Origin: Gavia stellata
Taxonomy: Eukaryota; Chordata; Aves; Gaviiformes; Gaviidae
Direction of reading: 5' to 3'
DNA length: 64,000 bases
NCBI RefSeq assembly: GCF_030936135.1
Contig: NC_082618.1
Location: 7,909,034-7,973,033 of the forward strand
In this document: piece after piece, positions 51,501 through 64,000 of the stretch
How the letters are laid out: the number at the start of each line of letters is the position of its first letter
How positions within the stretch are numbered: the first letter of the stretch is position 1
Program-made: the position numbers and the translations under genes
The notes under the pieces: model-generated
Told to the model about the DNA's origin: nothing
Database searches by the model: none
Seen by the model: only the letters and a program-made list of their open reading frames with translations

Positions 51501-54500
51501 TAAGCAAGCAAAACATTAAAAGGCAAAATGTTTATGTTTCCTTAAGTGACTTATCTCCAGGATTCTTTATTAAGCTCCTCTGTTCCTCCTGGATCACATG
51601 AACTCAGAGCTTTCCATGTTACAAGAGTGTCATTCCATCTGAATGTTAACACAGCTCTCCCCAACAGCTCCCCTCCCTCTTTGCTATAGTTATGTCCTTC
51701 CCGAACACATGTACGCTCCAAGAACTTGGCGTGTGGGTACCCCAGGCAGTTAAAGCTACAGAACTGGCCTTACATCAATGGAACCAGCCCTGAAAAGCAG
51801 TTAGAGTTAAGACTTTTTCCCTTCTATCCGCTAATGACAGGGTCTATAGCTTGGCTGGTGTTGTATGGCAAAGTTCAGTCCAGCCAAGAAGCCAGCCTGC
51901 TCTTCTTCAATAGCACTAGTGTCTTGTGTCTTGCTTAATAGTACAAGACCCCAGGATCAGCCAGTCTCTCCTTCAGAGTTCCTTTAAGTTCCTCCAGAGG
52001 CACCTGTGACAACTAAGACACAGAGAGAAGTGTTAGGCTTGTTTACTCTTGACTCCACTGTTAGACTTACCAAAAAGACATGATCAAATATCTGCGTGGG
52101 GCTGTCCATCTGCCCAAGGATCACTATCATTTCATTGTCAATGAACTCTTTGAACTCCCGTAGGTTACACACCATCTGCATCTCCAGCTCGGTGCGTATC
52201 TGGGTGCGGAGGAGGAACACAAGGAAGCCAGGTCAGGTTTTTGTTCTGGCCTTTCTTCACGGCGTAAAGTACAGAGCTCTCTAGTTTGCACAACAGCACT
52301 TCCAGTGCTGCTCCCTCACCACTCACCTCTTTTGACGTGATGTTCTCCAAATCTTTCTGCATCATGATCTCCCTTAACTTGGTCTTAATCAGCCGTTCCG
52401 TGCGTTCCCGCTCAGTGGGGCTATCAGAAGAAAGCAAGAGTCACTGGGAGGGGAAACAAACTGGACTCACAGCACTTTTTAAACAGGTATTGTATAGGCT
52501 GGATACTCTCCAGAGTCTCAGATACTCACACTACTTCCCCCAAGCACGTCCTCAGCTGGAGGGAATTCAGGTGACCGTAAAGCCCAGTTTAGATTCCCAG
52601 TTGTATATGAAAGAGACCAACTGAATGCTCCTAATCCATTGCAGTCATCCAGAGAACCTCTGGTATTTGGTAAAATTTAAATTGGGAAGGCTGCATTATA
52701 CTCTCTGGAGCAATATCTAAGCCTCCCCCTACCTTTCTTGGAAAGGTAACAGCTCCAAAGCTCCTTACATGGAGAGAAGAGGGCAGCTAAGCCTCTGTGC
52801 ATTCCTCCAGCCTCTGCTGCCAGTGGCCTTATCACCAGCTGCAAAAATAGCCTGACTAACACCAGGGGAAGCCGTAGCAGAGCGGCAGCACAGAGCTGTC
52901 TCACCCATCACCTTTAGAAGGGGCCCCGCAGTAACACCTCGCACCACCTTTCCGTTTCTCTGGAAGGCTGCCAGGATGGCGACTGCACAGATGCTTCTCT
53001 GCTTCACAAGTGTCCAACGAATAAAAACCATGAAAGTTCCCAGTCCTTTTAACCTCACGCATTATTTCAGGACTCAATTACAAGAATGCTGTCTAGGTGT
53101 CCCCAGGAAATCATTCAATTGCTGTCACCAGGGAAAGGGTGGGTTACAGAAAATTTATATATGAAAAGCTACAAGAGGCTATTAATCTGACAGCCTGCCA
53201 AAACTTTTCAGCCACTCTCCTTGTACATTAAAAAACAATCAAGTGTGAAGACTTGTTCACAGCTGAACAACTGCTTAACATTATTATTCACTCACTGAAC
53301 TCCAACAACAGGAAATATCTGAGAGCATAAATCAACCAATGGCACTATTATACCGGGAAAGCAGCTGGGACTACTGAAGTCATTTCTTCTACTACAAACC
53401 AGGCAACTAAGCCCTCATGCTTGGCATCACATCTGGACACAGACTACCGTTGAGGTTATATGGTTATCAGTACCATCAGCAATTACTAATTACAGGGGTT
53501 GTAAACCTTGAATATTGATACAGCCTATAAATTTTGGCTTTCCAAACTGTCTACCTCAGCCACTGTTTTGGACCACATGTCACCAGACATCCAAGCATTT
53601 AGCTGGAGACAGCTTGGGCCCTATACACTGTCCTGTTCCACACTTGCTCACTTCTGCTCCTCAGAACGATGAAAAACTGCATTGCTCTTTGTCCCCATTC
53701 TTAGGCGTATCAGATGGATACCTATGAGGATGCTTCTGAGCTCACAGTCTCAGAAGTCCATACATAAACACTTCACTTTACAGTAGAATTAACTGAGTAA
53801 GGAAAAAAAAGACCATGTTACTCTAAAAATGTGCTCAGATACGTGCCAGCGTAAGAGCAAAGTCCAGAGAAACCTGTTCCTTCCAGGAGACACCAGGCCT
53901 GGAAACCAGAGGACAAAGCCAGCAAAATGGAAGGGCTAGGTACCAGAATACACCACACCTCTCTCTCACTAGTAACATGGGACTTAACCTTGCAGAAGCA
54001 ACGATCTGTGAGCCTAAAGCCCAAGGTAAAAAACTAGACCGAAAACAGAGGCTGGAGAAGATGCAAGGGAGCCCCAGGAGGGCGAAACTTCCACTGCTGG
54101 TGTTTACCTAAGCAGAGGTCTGCTTATTACCTGGAACAGGAAACCTCTCCTCATTAATACCTAATTAAGAGTAATATCTTGTGGAAACTGTCTCCTCATT
54201 TGGAGACTGCAGAGCTTGACAGCCAAACACTTTGGCTCTGCAGAGCCAGACCAACTTACACGTCTGTGAAGAGGGCAGGCGAGTCGGGCCGGTGGGACTG
54301 GACATCTTGCATGGCGTTCCACTCGTTGACTGATGACTGGTCGGAGTTGATATGGCTCTCATAGTAACTGACCCACGTGAGGAAGAGGCTCCCTGGGTAG
54401 TAATTGTTGCTCCGTGCCACCTCACAAGCCTTATGTAAACTCTGCAGAGCAGACCTAGAAAGGGAAAAAAATACTTGCGGGATTATAATTTCTTCCTCAG

Positions 54501-57500
54501 GCTGGTATCGAGCACAAAGCAGCGGCCAAATCCAGGATGCTGCTCACGCCCCATCGGTTGGTACAAATCCCAGTGCTATACGCAACAGCCCCCGGCACCG
54601 AGCAGGAGGCTGTCCTGCAAGGGTGTGGATAACCACGCACTGCAAGAGCCCACATGTCTTAACTGAAGTATGCCAAGACAAGCCTGGATAGCAGCGGAGG
54701 GGCCTACAATTCAGAGGGCAGAGGCACCTGTGTCTCTGGCTCCAAAAAACTGCTACAACTTCCTAAGTCATAAACAAGATGCAGAGGATTTGTGTCCAAG
54801 ACAGGGTGCTCTGACAGCTCCTACTGTGCCATCAGCTCCCCTGTGTGCAGGGCAGGGGCACCCAGGAATGAGGCATGGGGAGCTGCACAACCAGGGGCTT
54901 AGGACTCGACTCCGCTGAGGTGTTTAGGTGTCTGCCCTCCCCTCGCCGCACGAGGGATGTCAGAAGTTTCTTCAGCTGCTGCTGGGAAACAAATCCCCCT
55001 CTCCTATTTTTAGCTTGTTTTAAATCTTTGACTGGGATCAGAAGGATCCAGGTCAAAATCACTGGGGTGACACAGTAGCATGACACCCTGACAGGCAATG
55101 TATTTCTGCAATGCAAAGAAGCTTGAGCCAGAAATACTTTCATGGCCACTACATTCTTACATGAGCCACCCTAAAAGGAAAGAAAAATGCAGGCAGCTTC
55201 TCTTTCCTTCTCGCTATCACAATGAACATGTCTCACTGGAGACAGAGACTCCTAAAATATGCACAGCATGTATTTCCTTATTTATGTCAAATAAAAAAAA
55301 TAAATGTATTTCAAACACATGCTCAAAGTAATTCTGCTTTGGAGAGATTCAAAGCAGCAACGCTTTGCGCAAGGAAAATTACCCTATTCCTTCCTGCCCC
55401 CAGCTGAGACAAAGGTGCGGCTGCAGCAGTATATAAACTCACTGCTGTATACCAGCAGTGGCATGTTTTTTTTCTTTGGTATCAAACTTCCTTCTCTGTC
55501 TCTGAAGGAGACTTCTGGCTGCTGGAGTAGGTCTCAAGGTACCAATAATGCAAAGCAGCACCTGCTTTTTAAAAGCTCAAGCAGCCAAAACACCTTGGAA
55601 AAAGAATCGCTGGGACAGATTATAGTAAGTACTTACCACATTGCCTGTACAGACACTGGCTTGAATATATGAACCCTGTTATCTGTCGATACGCTGAACC
55701 CTCTGGAGAGAGGAAAAAAGGCACAGTAAAAATGTGTCCCAAAAGCAACTTTTCAGTTAATAACTGATAGTTTGCAGCACGTTAGAACAGCAGAGGAGCA
55801 GCCCTATGCATACACTGCTGAGTTCAGCTAGCGAACAGATCAAAATAGCACGCTACAAGCTCTAAGATAACTTTTTAAAGCGGCTGCTGTTCGGGAATGA
55901 AACTAAGACAGTGGGACAGTGCTGGGCTGTGCTGTTTACCTTGGCAACACAAATTCAGTGCCACAGCTGGGAGCAACAGAGTCCAGCTAAAGTGATCCCG
56001 GGGCAGCTACCAAGGAAAGAAAAGTCATTCCACGCACGGCACTGGACAGCCTTTGTAACTGGCACAAACAGGAGTCTGCAAGTCAGGTGTCTATTTGGCA
56101 GAGAAACATCATTCTTATTTTATGTTCAGCCGAACGCTGCCTGCTGCAAGCGTGATGGAGGAACACATAATAGGATCCCTTTAAGGAGCTTTCACTACAC
56201 ACCCACTCACCAGTAAAAGCTCCTTTACTCCAGCTTAAACACACACATGAGCCACTGTCTCAGTGCGTGTTTATGCACGGATAAGTCAATTATTGGCATT
56301 CCCTGCCACAACCACTGTGATTTAGGGTCTTTGAGCCTACTAACCCGATGCAGGTCAACAGCAGGATGTCTGCTGGACCTATTAGGGCTCTGCAATCATT
56401 TGAATCCTATACCGTGCTGTAAGCTAAGACACGGAGACCCTCTGCTATTGACCTAGAACATACAAAAGACACTCACCCATCCCCATCCAGGTGGATCAAG
56501 GTGTCACTCCACAGCGGCAGCACCAAGCCCATTGTACAAGTGCTACTGTAGTAAGAAAGAGGAGGTCAGCTCATCTACTACAGCACCACGCTATTATTCC
56601 AAGTTCACTGCAATGGTGGCAGATGTTTGCACTCATTAGAAAAAAATGAAAGATCCCAATGTTGCTTCAGGGACAAAGAGAGCCACTGTTGTTCTACAGG
56701 TGTCTGGCAAGGATCATTAACCAGATACAGGGTACAGCAGCACTCTTTCAAGCAAGCTTAAAGGGTTAACACACGCCCAGGAGAAAAGCAAACAGGATTC
56801 AGAAGCAGCAAGCTTTGTGCGGGAAGTCAGAGGGGGCTCACAGCCTTCAGTAAGCTCAAGGCTTTCTTTACAGATTAGTCCCTCTCAGGCTCAAGTGGTT
56901 TGGTTCTAGCCTTGATTTTGCAATCCATAGCTTTGCTTTTTTGTCTGCCCCTCGGCCACAGCTGCTGGGAACTGGGATCAGTCTAGCGTAATAGCAGGGT
57001 GACTGGCAGCGAGGTAGGTTAGCAATCACAGCCTATCCCCCGTTGTTGACTCCTGCCCTTTCTTCCCCCTCCCACACCTTGAGGATGAGCACAACAGCCA
57101 GCCGAGACAGACACCTCTTGGCAATCCCACCCCTCTCTCAGCTGCTTTGACCTCTTTGCCCTCACAGTCACCTGCTTTCTGTAAGGCTGAGCAAAAAGCC
57201 AAGTTAAAAGCAGAAGTCAAGCGATGGAAAAAAAGCAGCGGTGGGGGAACCCCAACACAACCTGCACCAGGTTGTCAAACAAAAAAGCTGAATCTCATAA
57301 AGCTGTAAAATGGGTCCATAATCAAAGCAGCATCTTGAAGAAGACTCGGATTCAACTGCCTCCTGCTCTTACGCTTTGCACTAGCTGCTCTCAGATTTCC
57401 ACAAGCCCTAACATCCCCATCAGTCTCTGCAGCTCACGAGAAGAGGGGGAAGAGGGTGAGACTCGAGGCTTCAGAGGGTCAACAGACATGAAGCCCCGTA

Positions 57501-60500
57501 AATGCACACGCCTCGGAGCGACTGGTGCCCAGCACAAGGAGACACTGCGGCACACAGCTATTTCTGTTGACAACATGAGATGAGCTCATGGAAAGACACG
57601 TTTTTCAAAGGCTTCCCAAGGTGGCCAGGGTATTTTTAGTGATACTGTTCAGCGAGCGCTTATCAGAGACCATAGCAACAAGTCTACATTGAGTTATAAA
57701 TACCAAGTGGGCTAGGGGAGGGTGTATCAGACCGACCATCCAGAACCTGAGTAACTCTAGCAGAAAGCTAAAATGACCCTGCTATGTTATTAGAGACTGA
57801 ATACCAGTGAGCTCTCAGTTATCAAAGGTGGCTGTGCTGGTGTATCACAGCCAATAGTGAGCTCCAAGCTCACAGCAACCTGCGCAAGGACAAGTTATTC
57901 TTACCCTACCGCAAGAGCATCTCTGAGCTACAGCTGTGCACACATGCACGGGGAGGGAGCCAGGAGCCAGTGGCAGCGTAAGGCTGGCCCCCCTTTTTAG
58001 CAGGCATCACTTGAGCTAAGCATCCAAATCAAGCCACTTGAAATTAAGCATGGTGGCTGTTGTGATCAGCAGGTTGTTTGGAAGGCCATTTCTTAGCCGA
58101 ACAGTTCAAAAAGATTTTCTAGCTGACCCTGCTAACTACCTGAAAGTAATTTCTACCGACTAGGGTGAGTAGCGAGGCTCATTCCTGTAGCAGTTGTGCT
58201 AGAACTAAGCATGTGTATGAAACCTTCCAAAATGGTTTGAATATCCAGTTTTTTCTTTCCCTGCATAGGTCAAGACTTACCTACAACCCTTTAAAAGAGC
58301 CATGTGCCTCCACGCCCTCTCAGGAGTGCCTAGTGTCCCTTTCTAAACTTGAAGCTTCTGCCCATGAAGCTGCTGGGGGTGCTGCCTCCTGGCTTACAGT
58401 CACTCCAGCAGCAAAAGCTGCTTCCAAGCCACATTCTGCAGCCTTTTGGAAAGGTCAGCAGCGATTTAAATGAATGAAGCAAAAGCACTAAACCCTGGTG
58501 ACATACTGACGGCTGGGGAGAGCACACGTTGTGTAAGATCTGCCATCAGCAACCCTGACATTGCCATCAGGCCCTTTGTGCCGTGACCTTGGCAAGGGAC
58601 TGCCCGACAGTCACTTTCTTATTAGCTGCTCTCACGAACCCTGATGTCCAGCTTCTCTAATTGCAGCTTTTTCTTTCTTTGCATGCGAGTTGCTCCTGTC
58701 TCTGGTGTGCAGATGTAGGGCTTAGGGATCTCGCCATTCGGAGACATTTAAGGGCACTTAACATCCTCACACAAGCCTGAGGCTCCGAGGAATGGAGGAG
58801 ATGCTGACCTGCACTGCTGCCTTCCCATTTGCCACCTCCTTTCAAGAAATAAAAGGGGAATTCTGGATCTGAAGAAAGGCGTTAGGCTGGAAAATCTGAA
58901 GCAGTCTATCCCCAGAAAGCACAGGCACCGAACAGTGGTTTCTACACTTGACATGCGGGTGAACACAAGGACTTCCCCCACCTGGACACTGTGAGTACCT
59001 GTCATTGGAAGAGAAATCCATTCCTAGGACAATGCTCTCTTCGGTGTCTTGTCTGCCGTTGGTGGACACTACCACCATGTATCTAGTACGGTTCTGGTAG
59101 GTACTTTCCAGTCTTACAGCCTAAGGAAAGGAAGGGGAGAGATCAGCAGTGCAGCCAGCAAAACACACACTATTACCTTTACAAGCCACCTTTTCATGCT
59201 GAGTGACAGGCGCGGAAGCAGTGACGCAGTCTGCACTAGCACGGCTGGCCCGTACTTCTCAGCTGGGTAACCAGCAGAAGAGGAGAAGCGACTCCCTCTC
59301 TGGCACAATGCTTTCCTCAACAGCCGGTACGTTCCCGGTGCCTCCTGCACACCTTGCTGCAGGCCTGCTCTGTCCCACCGAGGCTGCGTTTAAGCAGAAG
59401 CCTACAAGGCTGACTGCCACAGTCCTCCGACTGGTCCCAGCCTAGCGAGCTTCATGGAGCATTACGCGTTCAGCGAGGCAGACGGGCGTTGAACGTGCTC
59501 TTCACCTCCCAGAGGGCTTTGTCCAAAGAGCTAGAGCTTTCCTTTAAACTACCGTGTGCTACAACAGCTCCAACGAGACTCTTTCCACCAATTTCCCAGA
59601 CAGCTGGACAACTAGGATCTAATTGATACGTGGTTTCCTGCTGGTCCTTTGAATTTTTCTAGCAACTTCCCCAGTGCAGAAGCAATCCTACTGCCTTACT
59701 ACTGGCAGGAAAAGATTTCCCTATTACTAAGGTGTACTCACGGTTGGATTCAGATTGCTCAGAAGAGGTGAAAGTCATTGTGCTTCATTGCTCCTACCAC
59801 AACCATGTGCACCCCAGTACAAAAAGAGAGATCTAGCAGGACTGGAGGATGCCTGAATTTCACCCCAAACTCCCCCAAATCAAATACTACTGACAGCATT
59901 CAGAAAGCAGCGGTGTAGCTAAGTTGTGAGCATCAGACCAACACTGCAGCTCCTGAAAGGCTACACTGAAGGGTAATGCTCCTCCAGAAGCCACGAGGAG
60001 TGGGAACTAAAGTGACTCCAGCAAGTCTTCTTACAGACAGACTGCTGGTTAGCGAGGAGCCCAGGGAAGGGAGCCCAGCATTTTGAGCTTTGCCTATAAA
60101 CGTCTGCAGTAGGCAGCCTTTACTTGCAACACTTTTTGGACTCTATTCCAAGCCTTTTGCAGTTATTTTAGTCACAGGATTCCAAGTAGAGAAGCTACGA
60201 CATCCCTAGAAAGAAAGCGTCTTAATTATGTATACTAAATCTTAACTTTGGATGGCCTAATCCAACCCCAAGATGCTGTCTGGCTTCAATGTTTACCTTA
60301 TTGTTAAACTGCTTCTTGAACTTTGAGCAGGGCCTACAGAGAGCAAACACAGAAGAAGGAGCTGTCACAGCCTGGCCTTGCCCTGTGCTGCGGACAGATG
60401 CCTGCCTGCTGTGACGGGCTGAATTCCTCGCAACCCAACGGTTGAAGCTCAAAGCAGTGTTTGACATCCTTTGCAAACCGAACCCAAATTCCTCAAACAC

Positions 60501-63500
60501 CAGCAGCTCTCCCAAGCCACTGCTCGTGTAGACGCTTCTTGGTGGCACACAGGAGTTCATGGCTCAGAGGCCAGTTTAAACAGCGATTTTATCCTTAAAA
60601 AAACCCTCACAAAATAACTAGGAATTAGGAGGGTCTCAGGAGTAGGCTGCTTTTCCCAATACACTCCTGTAGTTCTTTCTAACTTGGTCTCGAGGCCAGA
60701 ATGGCACCTCCTGGCTTACAGGAAGCGCCTCTGACCTCCTCACACCTCGCCTGTCCACTAGCCAGTAAGTCTCAGCCAGAAGATGTGGCAGAGTCTACAA
60801 CAAAGATTAAAACGGTGCATGGCAGTCAGAACAGAGCTCGCCATTTCACAGGAGTGCTCTATCGCAGGAGAGTACGCTGAGAGCAGCAGGGAAAGCTTCC
60901 CAGTGGCGTTGCAGGGAGCAGCAGCTCTAGTGATGGGGGTGGAATAGCAAGTGCAGGCAGGAGACGGTGTTGACCACGTCTTCTAGACTTGTCCAATGGG
61001 ACCGAAGACTAACAGAAACTACCCAAATGCTGATGCCAGCAGACAGACGTGCTCTGTACAGCGAGAAACTGTGCCCCACCCCATCTCTTTAGGATAAGTC
61101 ATGTTAAAACCAGCCTTATTTTCCTTCTTGCTCCTTGAGTCACTGGGATTCCTTTGGAAACACGGCGGATCAAAGTGGTCAGGCCTTCAAGGTGTGAATG
61201 CTGCCAAAGACGGCTGTTTCTACAACTAACCTCTTGTAGCAAAACAGAAAGGGTGCTCTTCAACCTAGAAGAGCAAGCAATCACCAAGGTCTTGGTGGTT
61301 AAAGTCATCATCTACATTAGGAACCAAACCTCAAACAGAAACAAAGACTTGCCTAAAACGGGAGCAGGCGCACAACAGCCGCCCTGTGTCCGGGGCATCC
61401 ACACATGAGCTCTGTTCTGCTTCTCTTGAGGACTGTCCAGCAGCAAGAGGATTAACATAATCTAACTTACTTGCTAAACCAATTTGGCTAACAGTAATGG
61501 GAAGTGTGGTCTTAATGCAAGACCCTTTAGAACATAGCTAGACAAACAGTGGCCAAAGGTCACGTAGCTTCAAGTCATTGGGGTGGGATTTTCGGAGGAC
61601 CAATTAAGAGAAATAGGGCATGCCTTATGGTGGCTCTCTAGATCCAACACTTACACCCTTGCCACAAAGCAAAGAACCATGATTGGAGCAGATAAGGTGT
61701 TTTGCTAAATTGACTAGGATACTAAAACAGCAAACTTGACGTTCTAAACCAGCCAACCTGAAAAGTTACTATTAGTGCTCCAACACGCCCATCAAATCAC
61801 AAATTACTCTCTAACCTTTTCATTAAGCTCTAGTTCATATGCTCACCCAACAGTAGGAGCATACCAAGTAAGTGGTCTGACGCCTTTCAAATGAAGATAT
61901 TTGAAATCTCACTCAATCTAGGGAGATGGCCTAGCTTCAGGGACTGTGATGAGATGGAAGGTTCTTTCTCAACAGCTCATCTACATAGAGCTAGCTTTCT
62001 CCTCAATTTAGGGAGGTTATTTATAGTCTGTTCATGGACAAGAAGTCCTCTGTAGCCCTTTCAGGGCCAGCAACACTTTTCTTAGCTCTGGGCTCACCTA
62101 AACACAAGCCAACTTTATCTTCTGCTGCATTCTTGTTTCATCAGAAGTGTGACGCGGTATTTTACCAGCCCTTATGAACAGCACATTCCAAGAGGTAAGT
62201 TCATGCTGACCTTTCATCTTTTTCATGCTACACGATAGTAGGTGTTTCATAAAAGAACACATTTCTCACTGGGATATTTGATTTGAAGACAAAAAAGTGC
62301 CCAACTTTCTGAAGTCTTTCATTATTGAACACATGTAAGTGAACAAGTCCCTGCTCTGTTAAGCTACAGGAATACGTTCAATCAGCTTGTACACTTTAAA
62401 CTCATTTTCTTCTCCTTCCTACCGATCTTACAACTGGTACCATTGCTCTAATCCTGCTCTCAAGGAAGGCTAAAAAACTCTGCCAATAGCTCCAACAGAA
62501 ACAAGAGTTGTTCCAAATTTTAAGTGTAGGTTTATAGAGGATTAGATTCCTCTGCTGCCCTCTGAGCTGTGAAGAGTGCCCTCCGAATGACAGCAGCCGA
62601 CACAAGAAGAGAATGCATTTCTCTCAGTACTGTTTATATTTCAAATCTCATTTGTATCTACTATTTTATGAGAGAGTCTATTGCAGCTCAGCACACCCTT
62701 CGTTCGTCAAGAATCAATTAAATTCAAGTAGACTATCGAACTTAACCTCACGCAAGATTTCAGCATTCCAAATGCAGCTCCAAACAAAAGGGTTTATGTC
62801 TCAGCCCACAAAGTCCTTATTCAGCTGTTAAGGCTAATTTGTCCCAAATCACACAATGTAGCCAGTGATATTGCTGAACAATGACTTGTTCAATAGCTTC
62901 CAATGTTCTAACCCTGGCTTAGATTTTGAAAAGCACTGAGAACCCCCATTCCCATCACTTTCACTGAAATTTTAGTGACAGCAAGGTGTGCCTGATGAAG
63001 TTTGGGAATAGGTCCTTTAGTTTACTTACAAAGATTGCTTACGGCAAATTATTTTCAGTGGCCATTTTTAAAGTTAAAGCATTCCATAGTAACCTTGGCT
63101 GTTTCCTAGCTATACCCATAAGATCAGTCCAGCTCCAGCACAGCTCAGGAGGATTCAGCAAACCAGAGGTGCCAGAATAACACTTCTGATGCTGGCAGTC
63201 CTACTTTGGGCATACGTTGCTAAGAAGCACCAGGACAACACAGGCAAGAAACTTCAGGCTAGTGAGCGATGAGAGATGCAGGTACAATTCAGTCATGCCT
63301 GACCTTGTAGAGCACTTCAACATGTCCTAGACAAATTCCTCACTGCTCTTCTTTGGCTTCTGGAGGTCTTTAGGACTGCATATCAACGCTATAAACAGCA
63401 ATGCCTAATTTTTATTACAGCATTACAGGAAGCAACAACCAGAAAAGCAGAAAGACAAGGTTCAATATAAGCACATACCTACATGGGGATCCTACATGCT

Positions 63501-64000
63501 CCTTCCTGATAAGCCATGGCCTTTTGGGATGCAACAAGTTAGGAGAGCAGAAGGAAAAACACAACTAAACTAAGGTGGAAGGGCAGGTGTTCACGCTGGT
63601 CAGACATAAGTTACCTACTCTTGATTTAAACAGGACACCAAGCTATTTTACCCAGCTTCTCTGGCAATTATTACAGTACTTTTTGAGAGCATCAGTACTC
63701 AGTACTTGGTTCAGCCAAAGGCAGTCTTCAAGCCATACAATTTGGCTCACTGAACAACCAAATAAGCAGGCCTTTCATAATTAGCTGCTTTTTTACCTTT
63801 GTGGTTGCAAAGACGACTCCCCAAACCCGCTGATGAAACCACTCAAACATACATGCACCACTGCTTTCATGAGTTACACAGGTGTATTTGTCAAGTGAAA
63901 CTTAACCTTCATATTCGTTAACGGCAGATAAGCAAAAAGCCAGCCTACCAGTCTGATGTTGTCTTCTGGGCGGAGCAGTATGAACATGGCCTGCAGGTGT
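36509..64000 (-). CDS. SSH2: SSH2, slingshot cofilin phosphatase, 5' end beyond the window
   Basis: CDS join (minus): 63949-64000 (partial exon), 58999-59120, 56477-56545, 55637-55702, 54260-54454, 52327-52420, 52071-52199, 49115-49161, 47497-47643, 44908-45108, 39783-40626, 36509-38497. All junctions are GT-AG and in phase, giving 1317 residues; human SSH2 is about 1423, so ~100 N-terminal residues are missing at the edge. In order: slingshot N-terminal domain (HLQAMFILLRPEDNIRL to the YYPGSLFLTWVSYYESH block), a DEK-C-like segment (ERTERLIKTKLREIM...EFKEFIDNEM), the dual-specificity phosphatase domain with HCKMGVSRSAS, and a long Ser-rich tail ending NPLYNTM. Slingshots dephosphorylate Ser3 of cofilin/ADF and so promote actin turnover; the tail carries F-actin/14-3-3 regulatory segments in the family. 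The last exon alone encodes 662 residues. Confidence 0.96.
40627..44907 (-). other. SSH2: SSH2 intron, 4.3 kb
   Basis: No coding exon, RNA gene or intact mobile element recognised. A ~60-bp stretch near 40740-40800 is related to one in a neighbouring SSH2 intron (47820-47880), suggesting an old interspersed repeat. Confidence 0.6.
44908..45108 (-). CDS. SSH2: SSH2 catalytic exon with the phosphatase signature
   Basis: A 201-bp exon encoding KNGSKCLVHCKMGVSRSAS through EEYQGILLA. The catalytic Cys codon is at 45078-45080 and the phosphate-binding Arg codon at 45060-45062, in the HCx5R pattern of protein tyrosine and dual-specificity phosphatases. Both key residues are intact, so the enzyme should be active. 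Confidence 0.95.
45109..52070 (-). other. SSH2: SSH2 introns between catalytic-domain exons
   Basis: Three introns (45109-47496, 47644-49114, 49162-52070) separated by short exons. Unremarkable A+T-moderate sequence; apart from the repeat-like segment at 47820-47880 I see no other element. No avian CR1 3' tail motif was noticed. Confidence 0.6.
52421..58998 (-). other. SSH2: SSH2 introns between N-terminal-domain exons
   Basis: Introns 52421-54259, 54455-55636, 55703-56476 and 56546-58998. No additional gene or element recognised. Confidence 0.6.
59121..63948 (-). other. SSH2: SSH2 intron, 4.8 kb
   Basis: Separates the exon ending DNIRL from the one starting AVRLESTYQNR, which are contiguous in the mammalian protein as I recall it, so no coding exon is expected inside. 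None is seen. Confidence 0.65.

Noticed and set aside
38700-63900. Avian CR1 LINE insertions in SSH2 introns
   Set aside because: I looked for the typical CR1 3' tail with ATTCTATGATTCTAT-type repeats and did not see it. Old fragments cannot be excluded without a repeat search.

Overview
The window is vertebrate nuclear DNA, most probably from a bird (possibly another archosaur). The left ~31 kb is very GC- and CpG-rich, with tiny introns and several G/C-rich minisatellites, as on avian microchromosomes. The right half is A+T-richer with multi-kilobase introns. The gene order matches the block I recall from human 17q11.2 (TAOK1, ABHD15, GIT1, ANKRD13B, CORO6, SSH2). All genes were identified by reading exons against remembered vertebrate family sequences and by requiring splice sites and reading phase to agree. 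No database search was run.

Layout: (1) 1-~1000, a + strand 3' UTR end, probably TAOK1. (2) ABHD15, minus, two coding exons, 437 aa. (3) GIT1, minus, 21 coding exons, 758 aa, with its poly(A) signal only ~310 bp from the ABHD15 start codon; TP53I13, which I recall lying between these genes in mammals, is not there. (4) A 2.8-kb head-to-head interval between GIT1 and ANKRD13B holding a 0.78-kb minisatellite, a perfect CRE palindrome, a GGA microsatellite and a ZNF143-type element. (5) ANKRD13B, plus, 15 coding exons, ~618 aa. (6) CORO6, minus, 10 constitutive coding positions (471 aa), one of which is a choice between two tandem 120-bp alternative exons; ANKRD13B and CORO6 meet tail to tail. 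(7) The CORO6 5' region with a second minisatellite and an AT island with a CArG-like box. (8) SSH2, minus, with a ~4.4-kb 3' UTR and 12 coding exons up to the window edge; its first ~100 residues lie beyond position 64000.

Functionally, GIT1 (ArfGAP and focal-adhesion scaffold), CORO6 (actin-binding coronin) and SSH2 (cofilin phosphatase) all act on the actin cytoskeleton. ANKRD13B is an endosomal ubiquitin-binding adaptor and ABHD15 an adipose-linked alpha/beta-hydrolase-fold protein. I see no bacterial-type features, CRISPR arrays, tRNA or rRNA genes. The points most worth checking are the paired CORO6 exons, an intronic MEF2/TATA-like element upstream of an open frame running into CORO6 exon 4, the higher-order minisatellite between GIT1 and ANKRD13B, and an AT-rich non-coding island in ANKRD13B intron 1.
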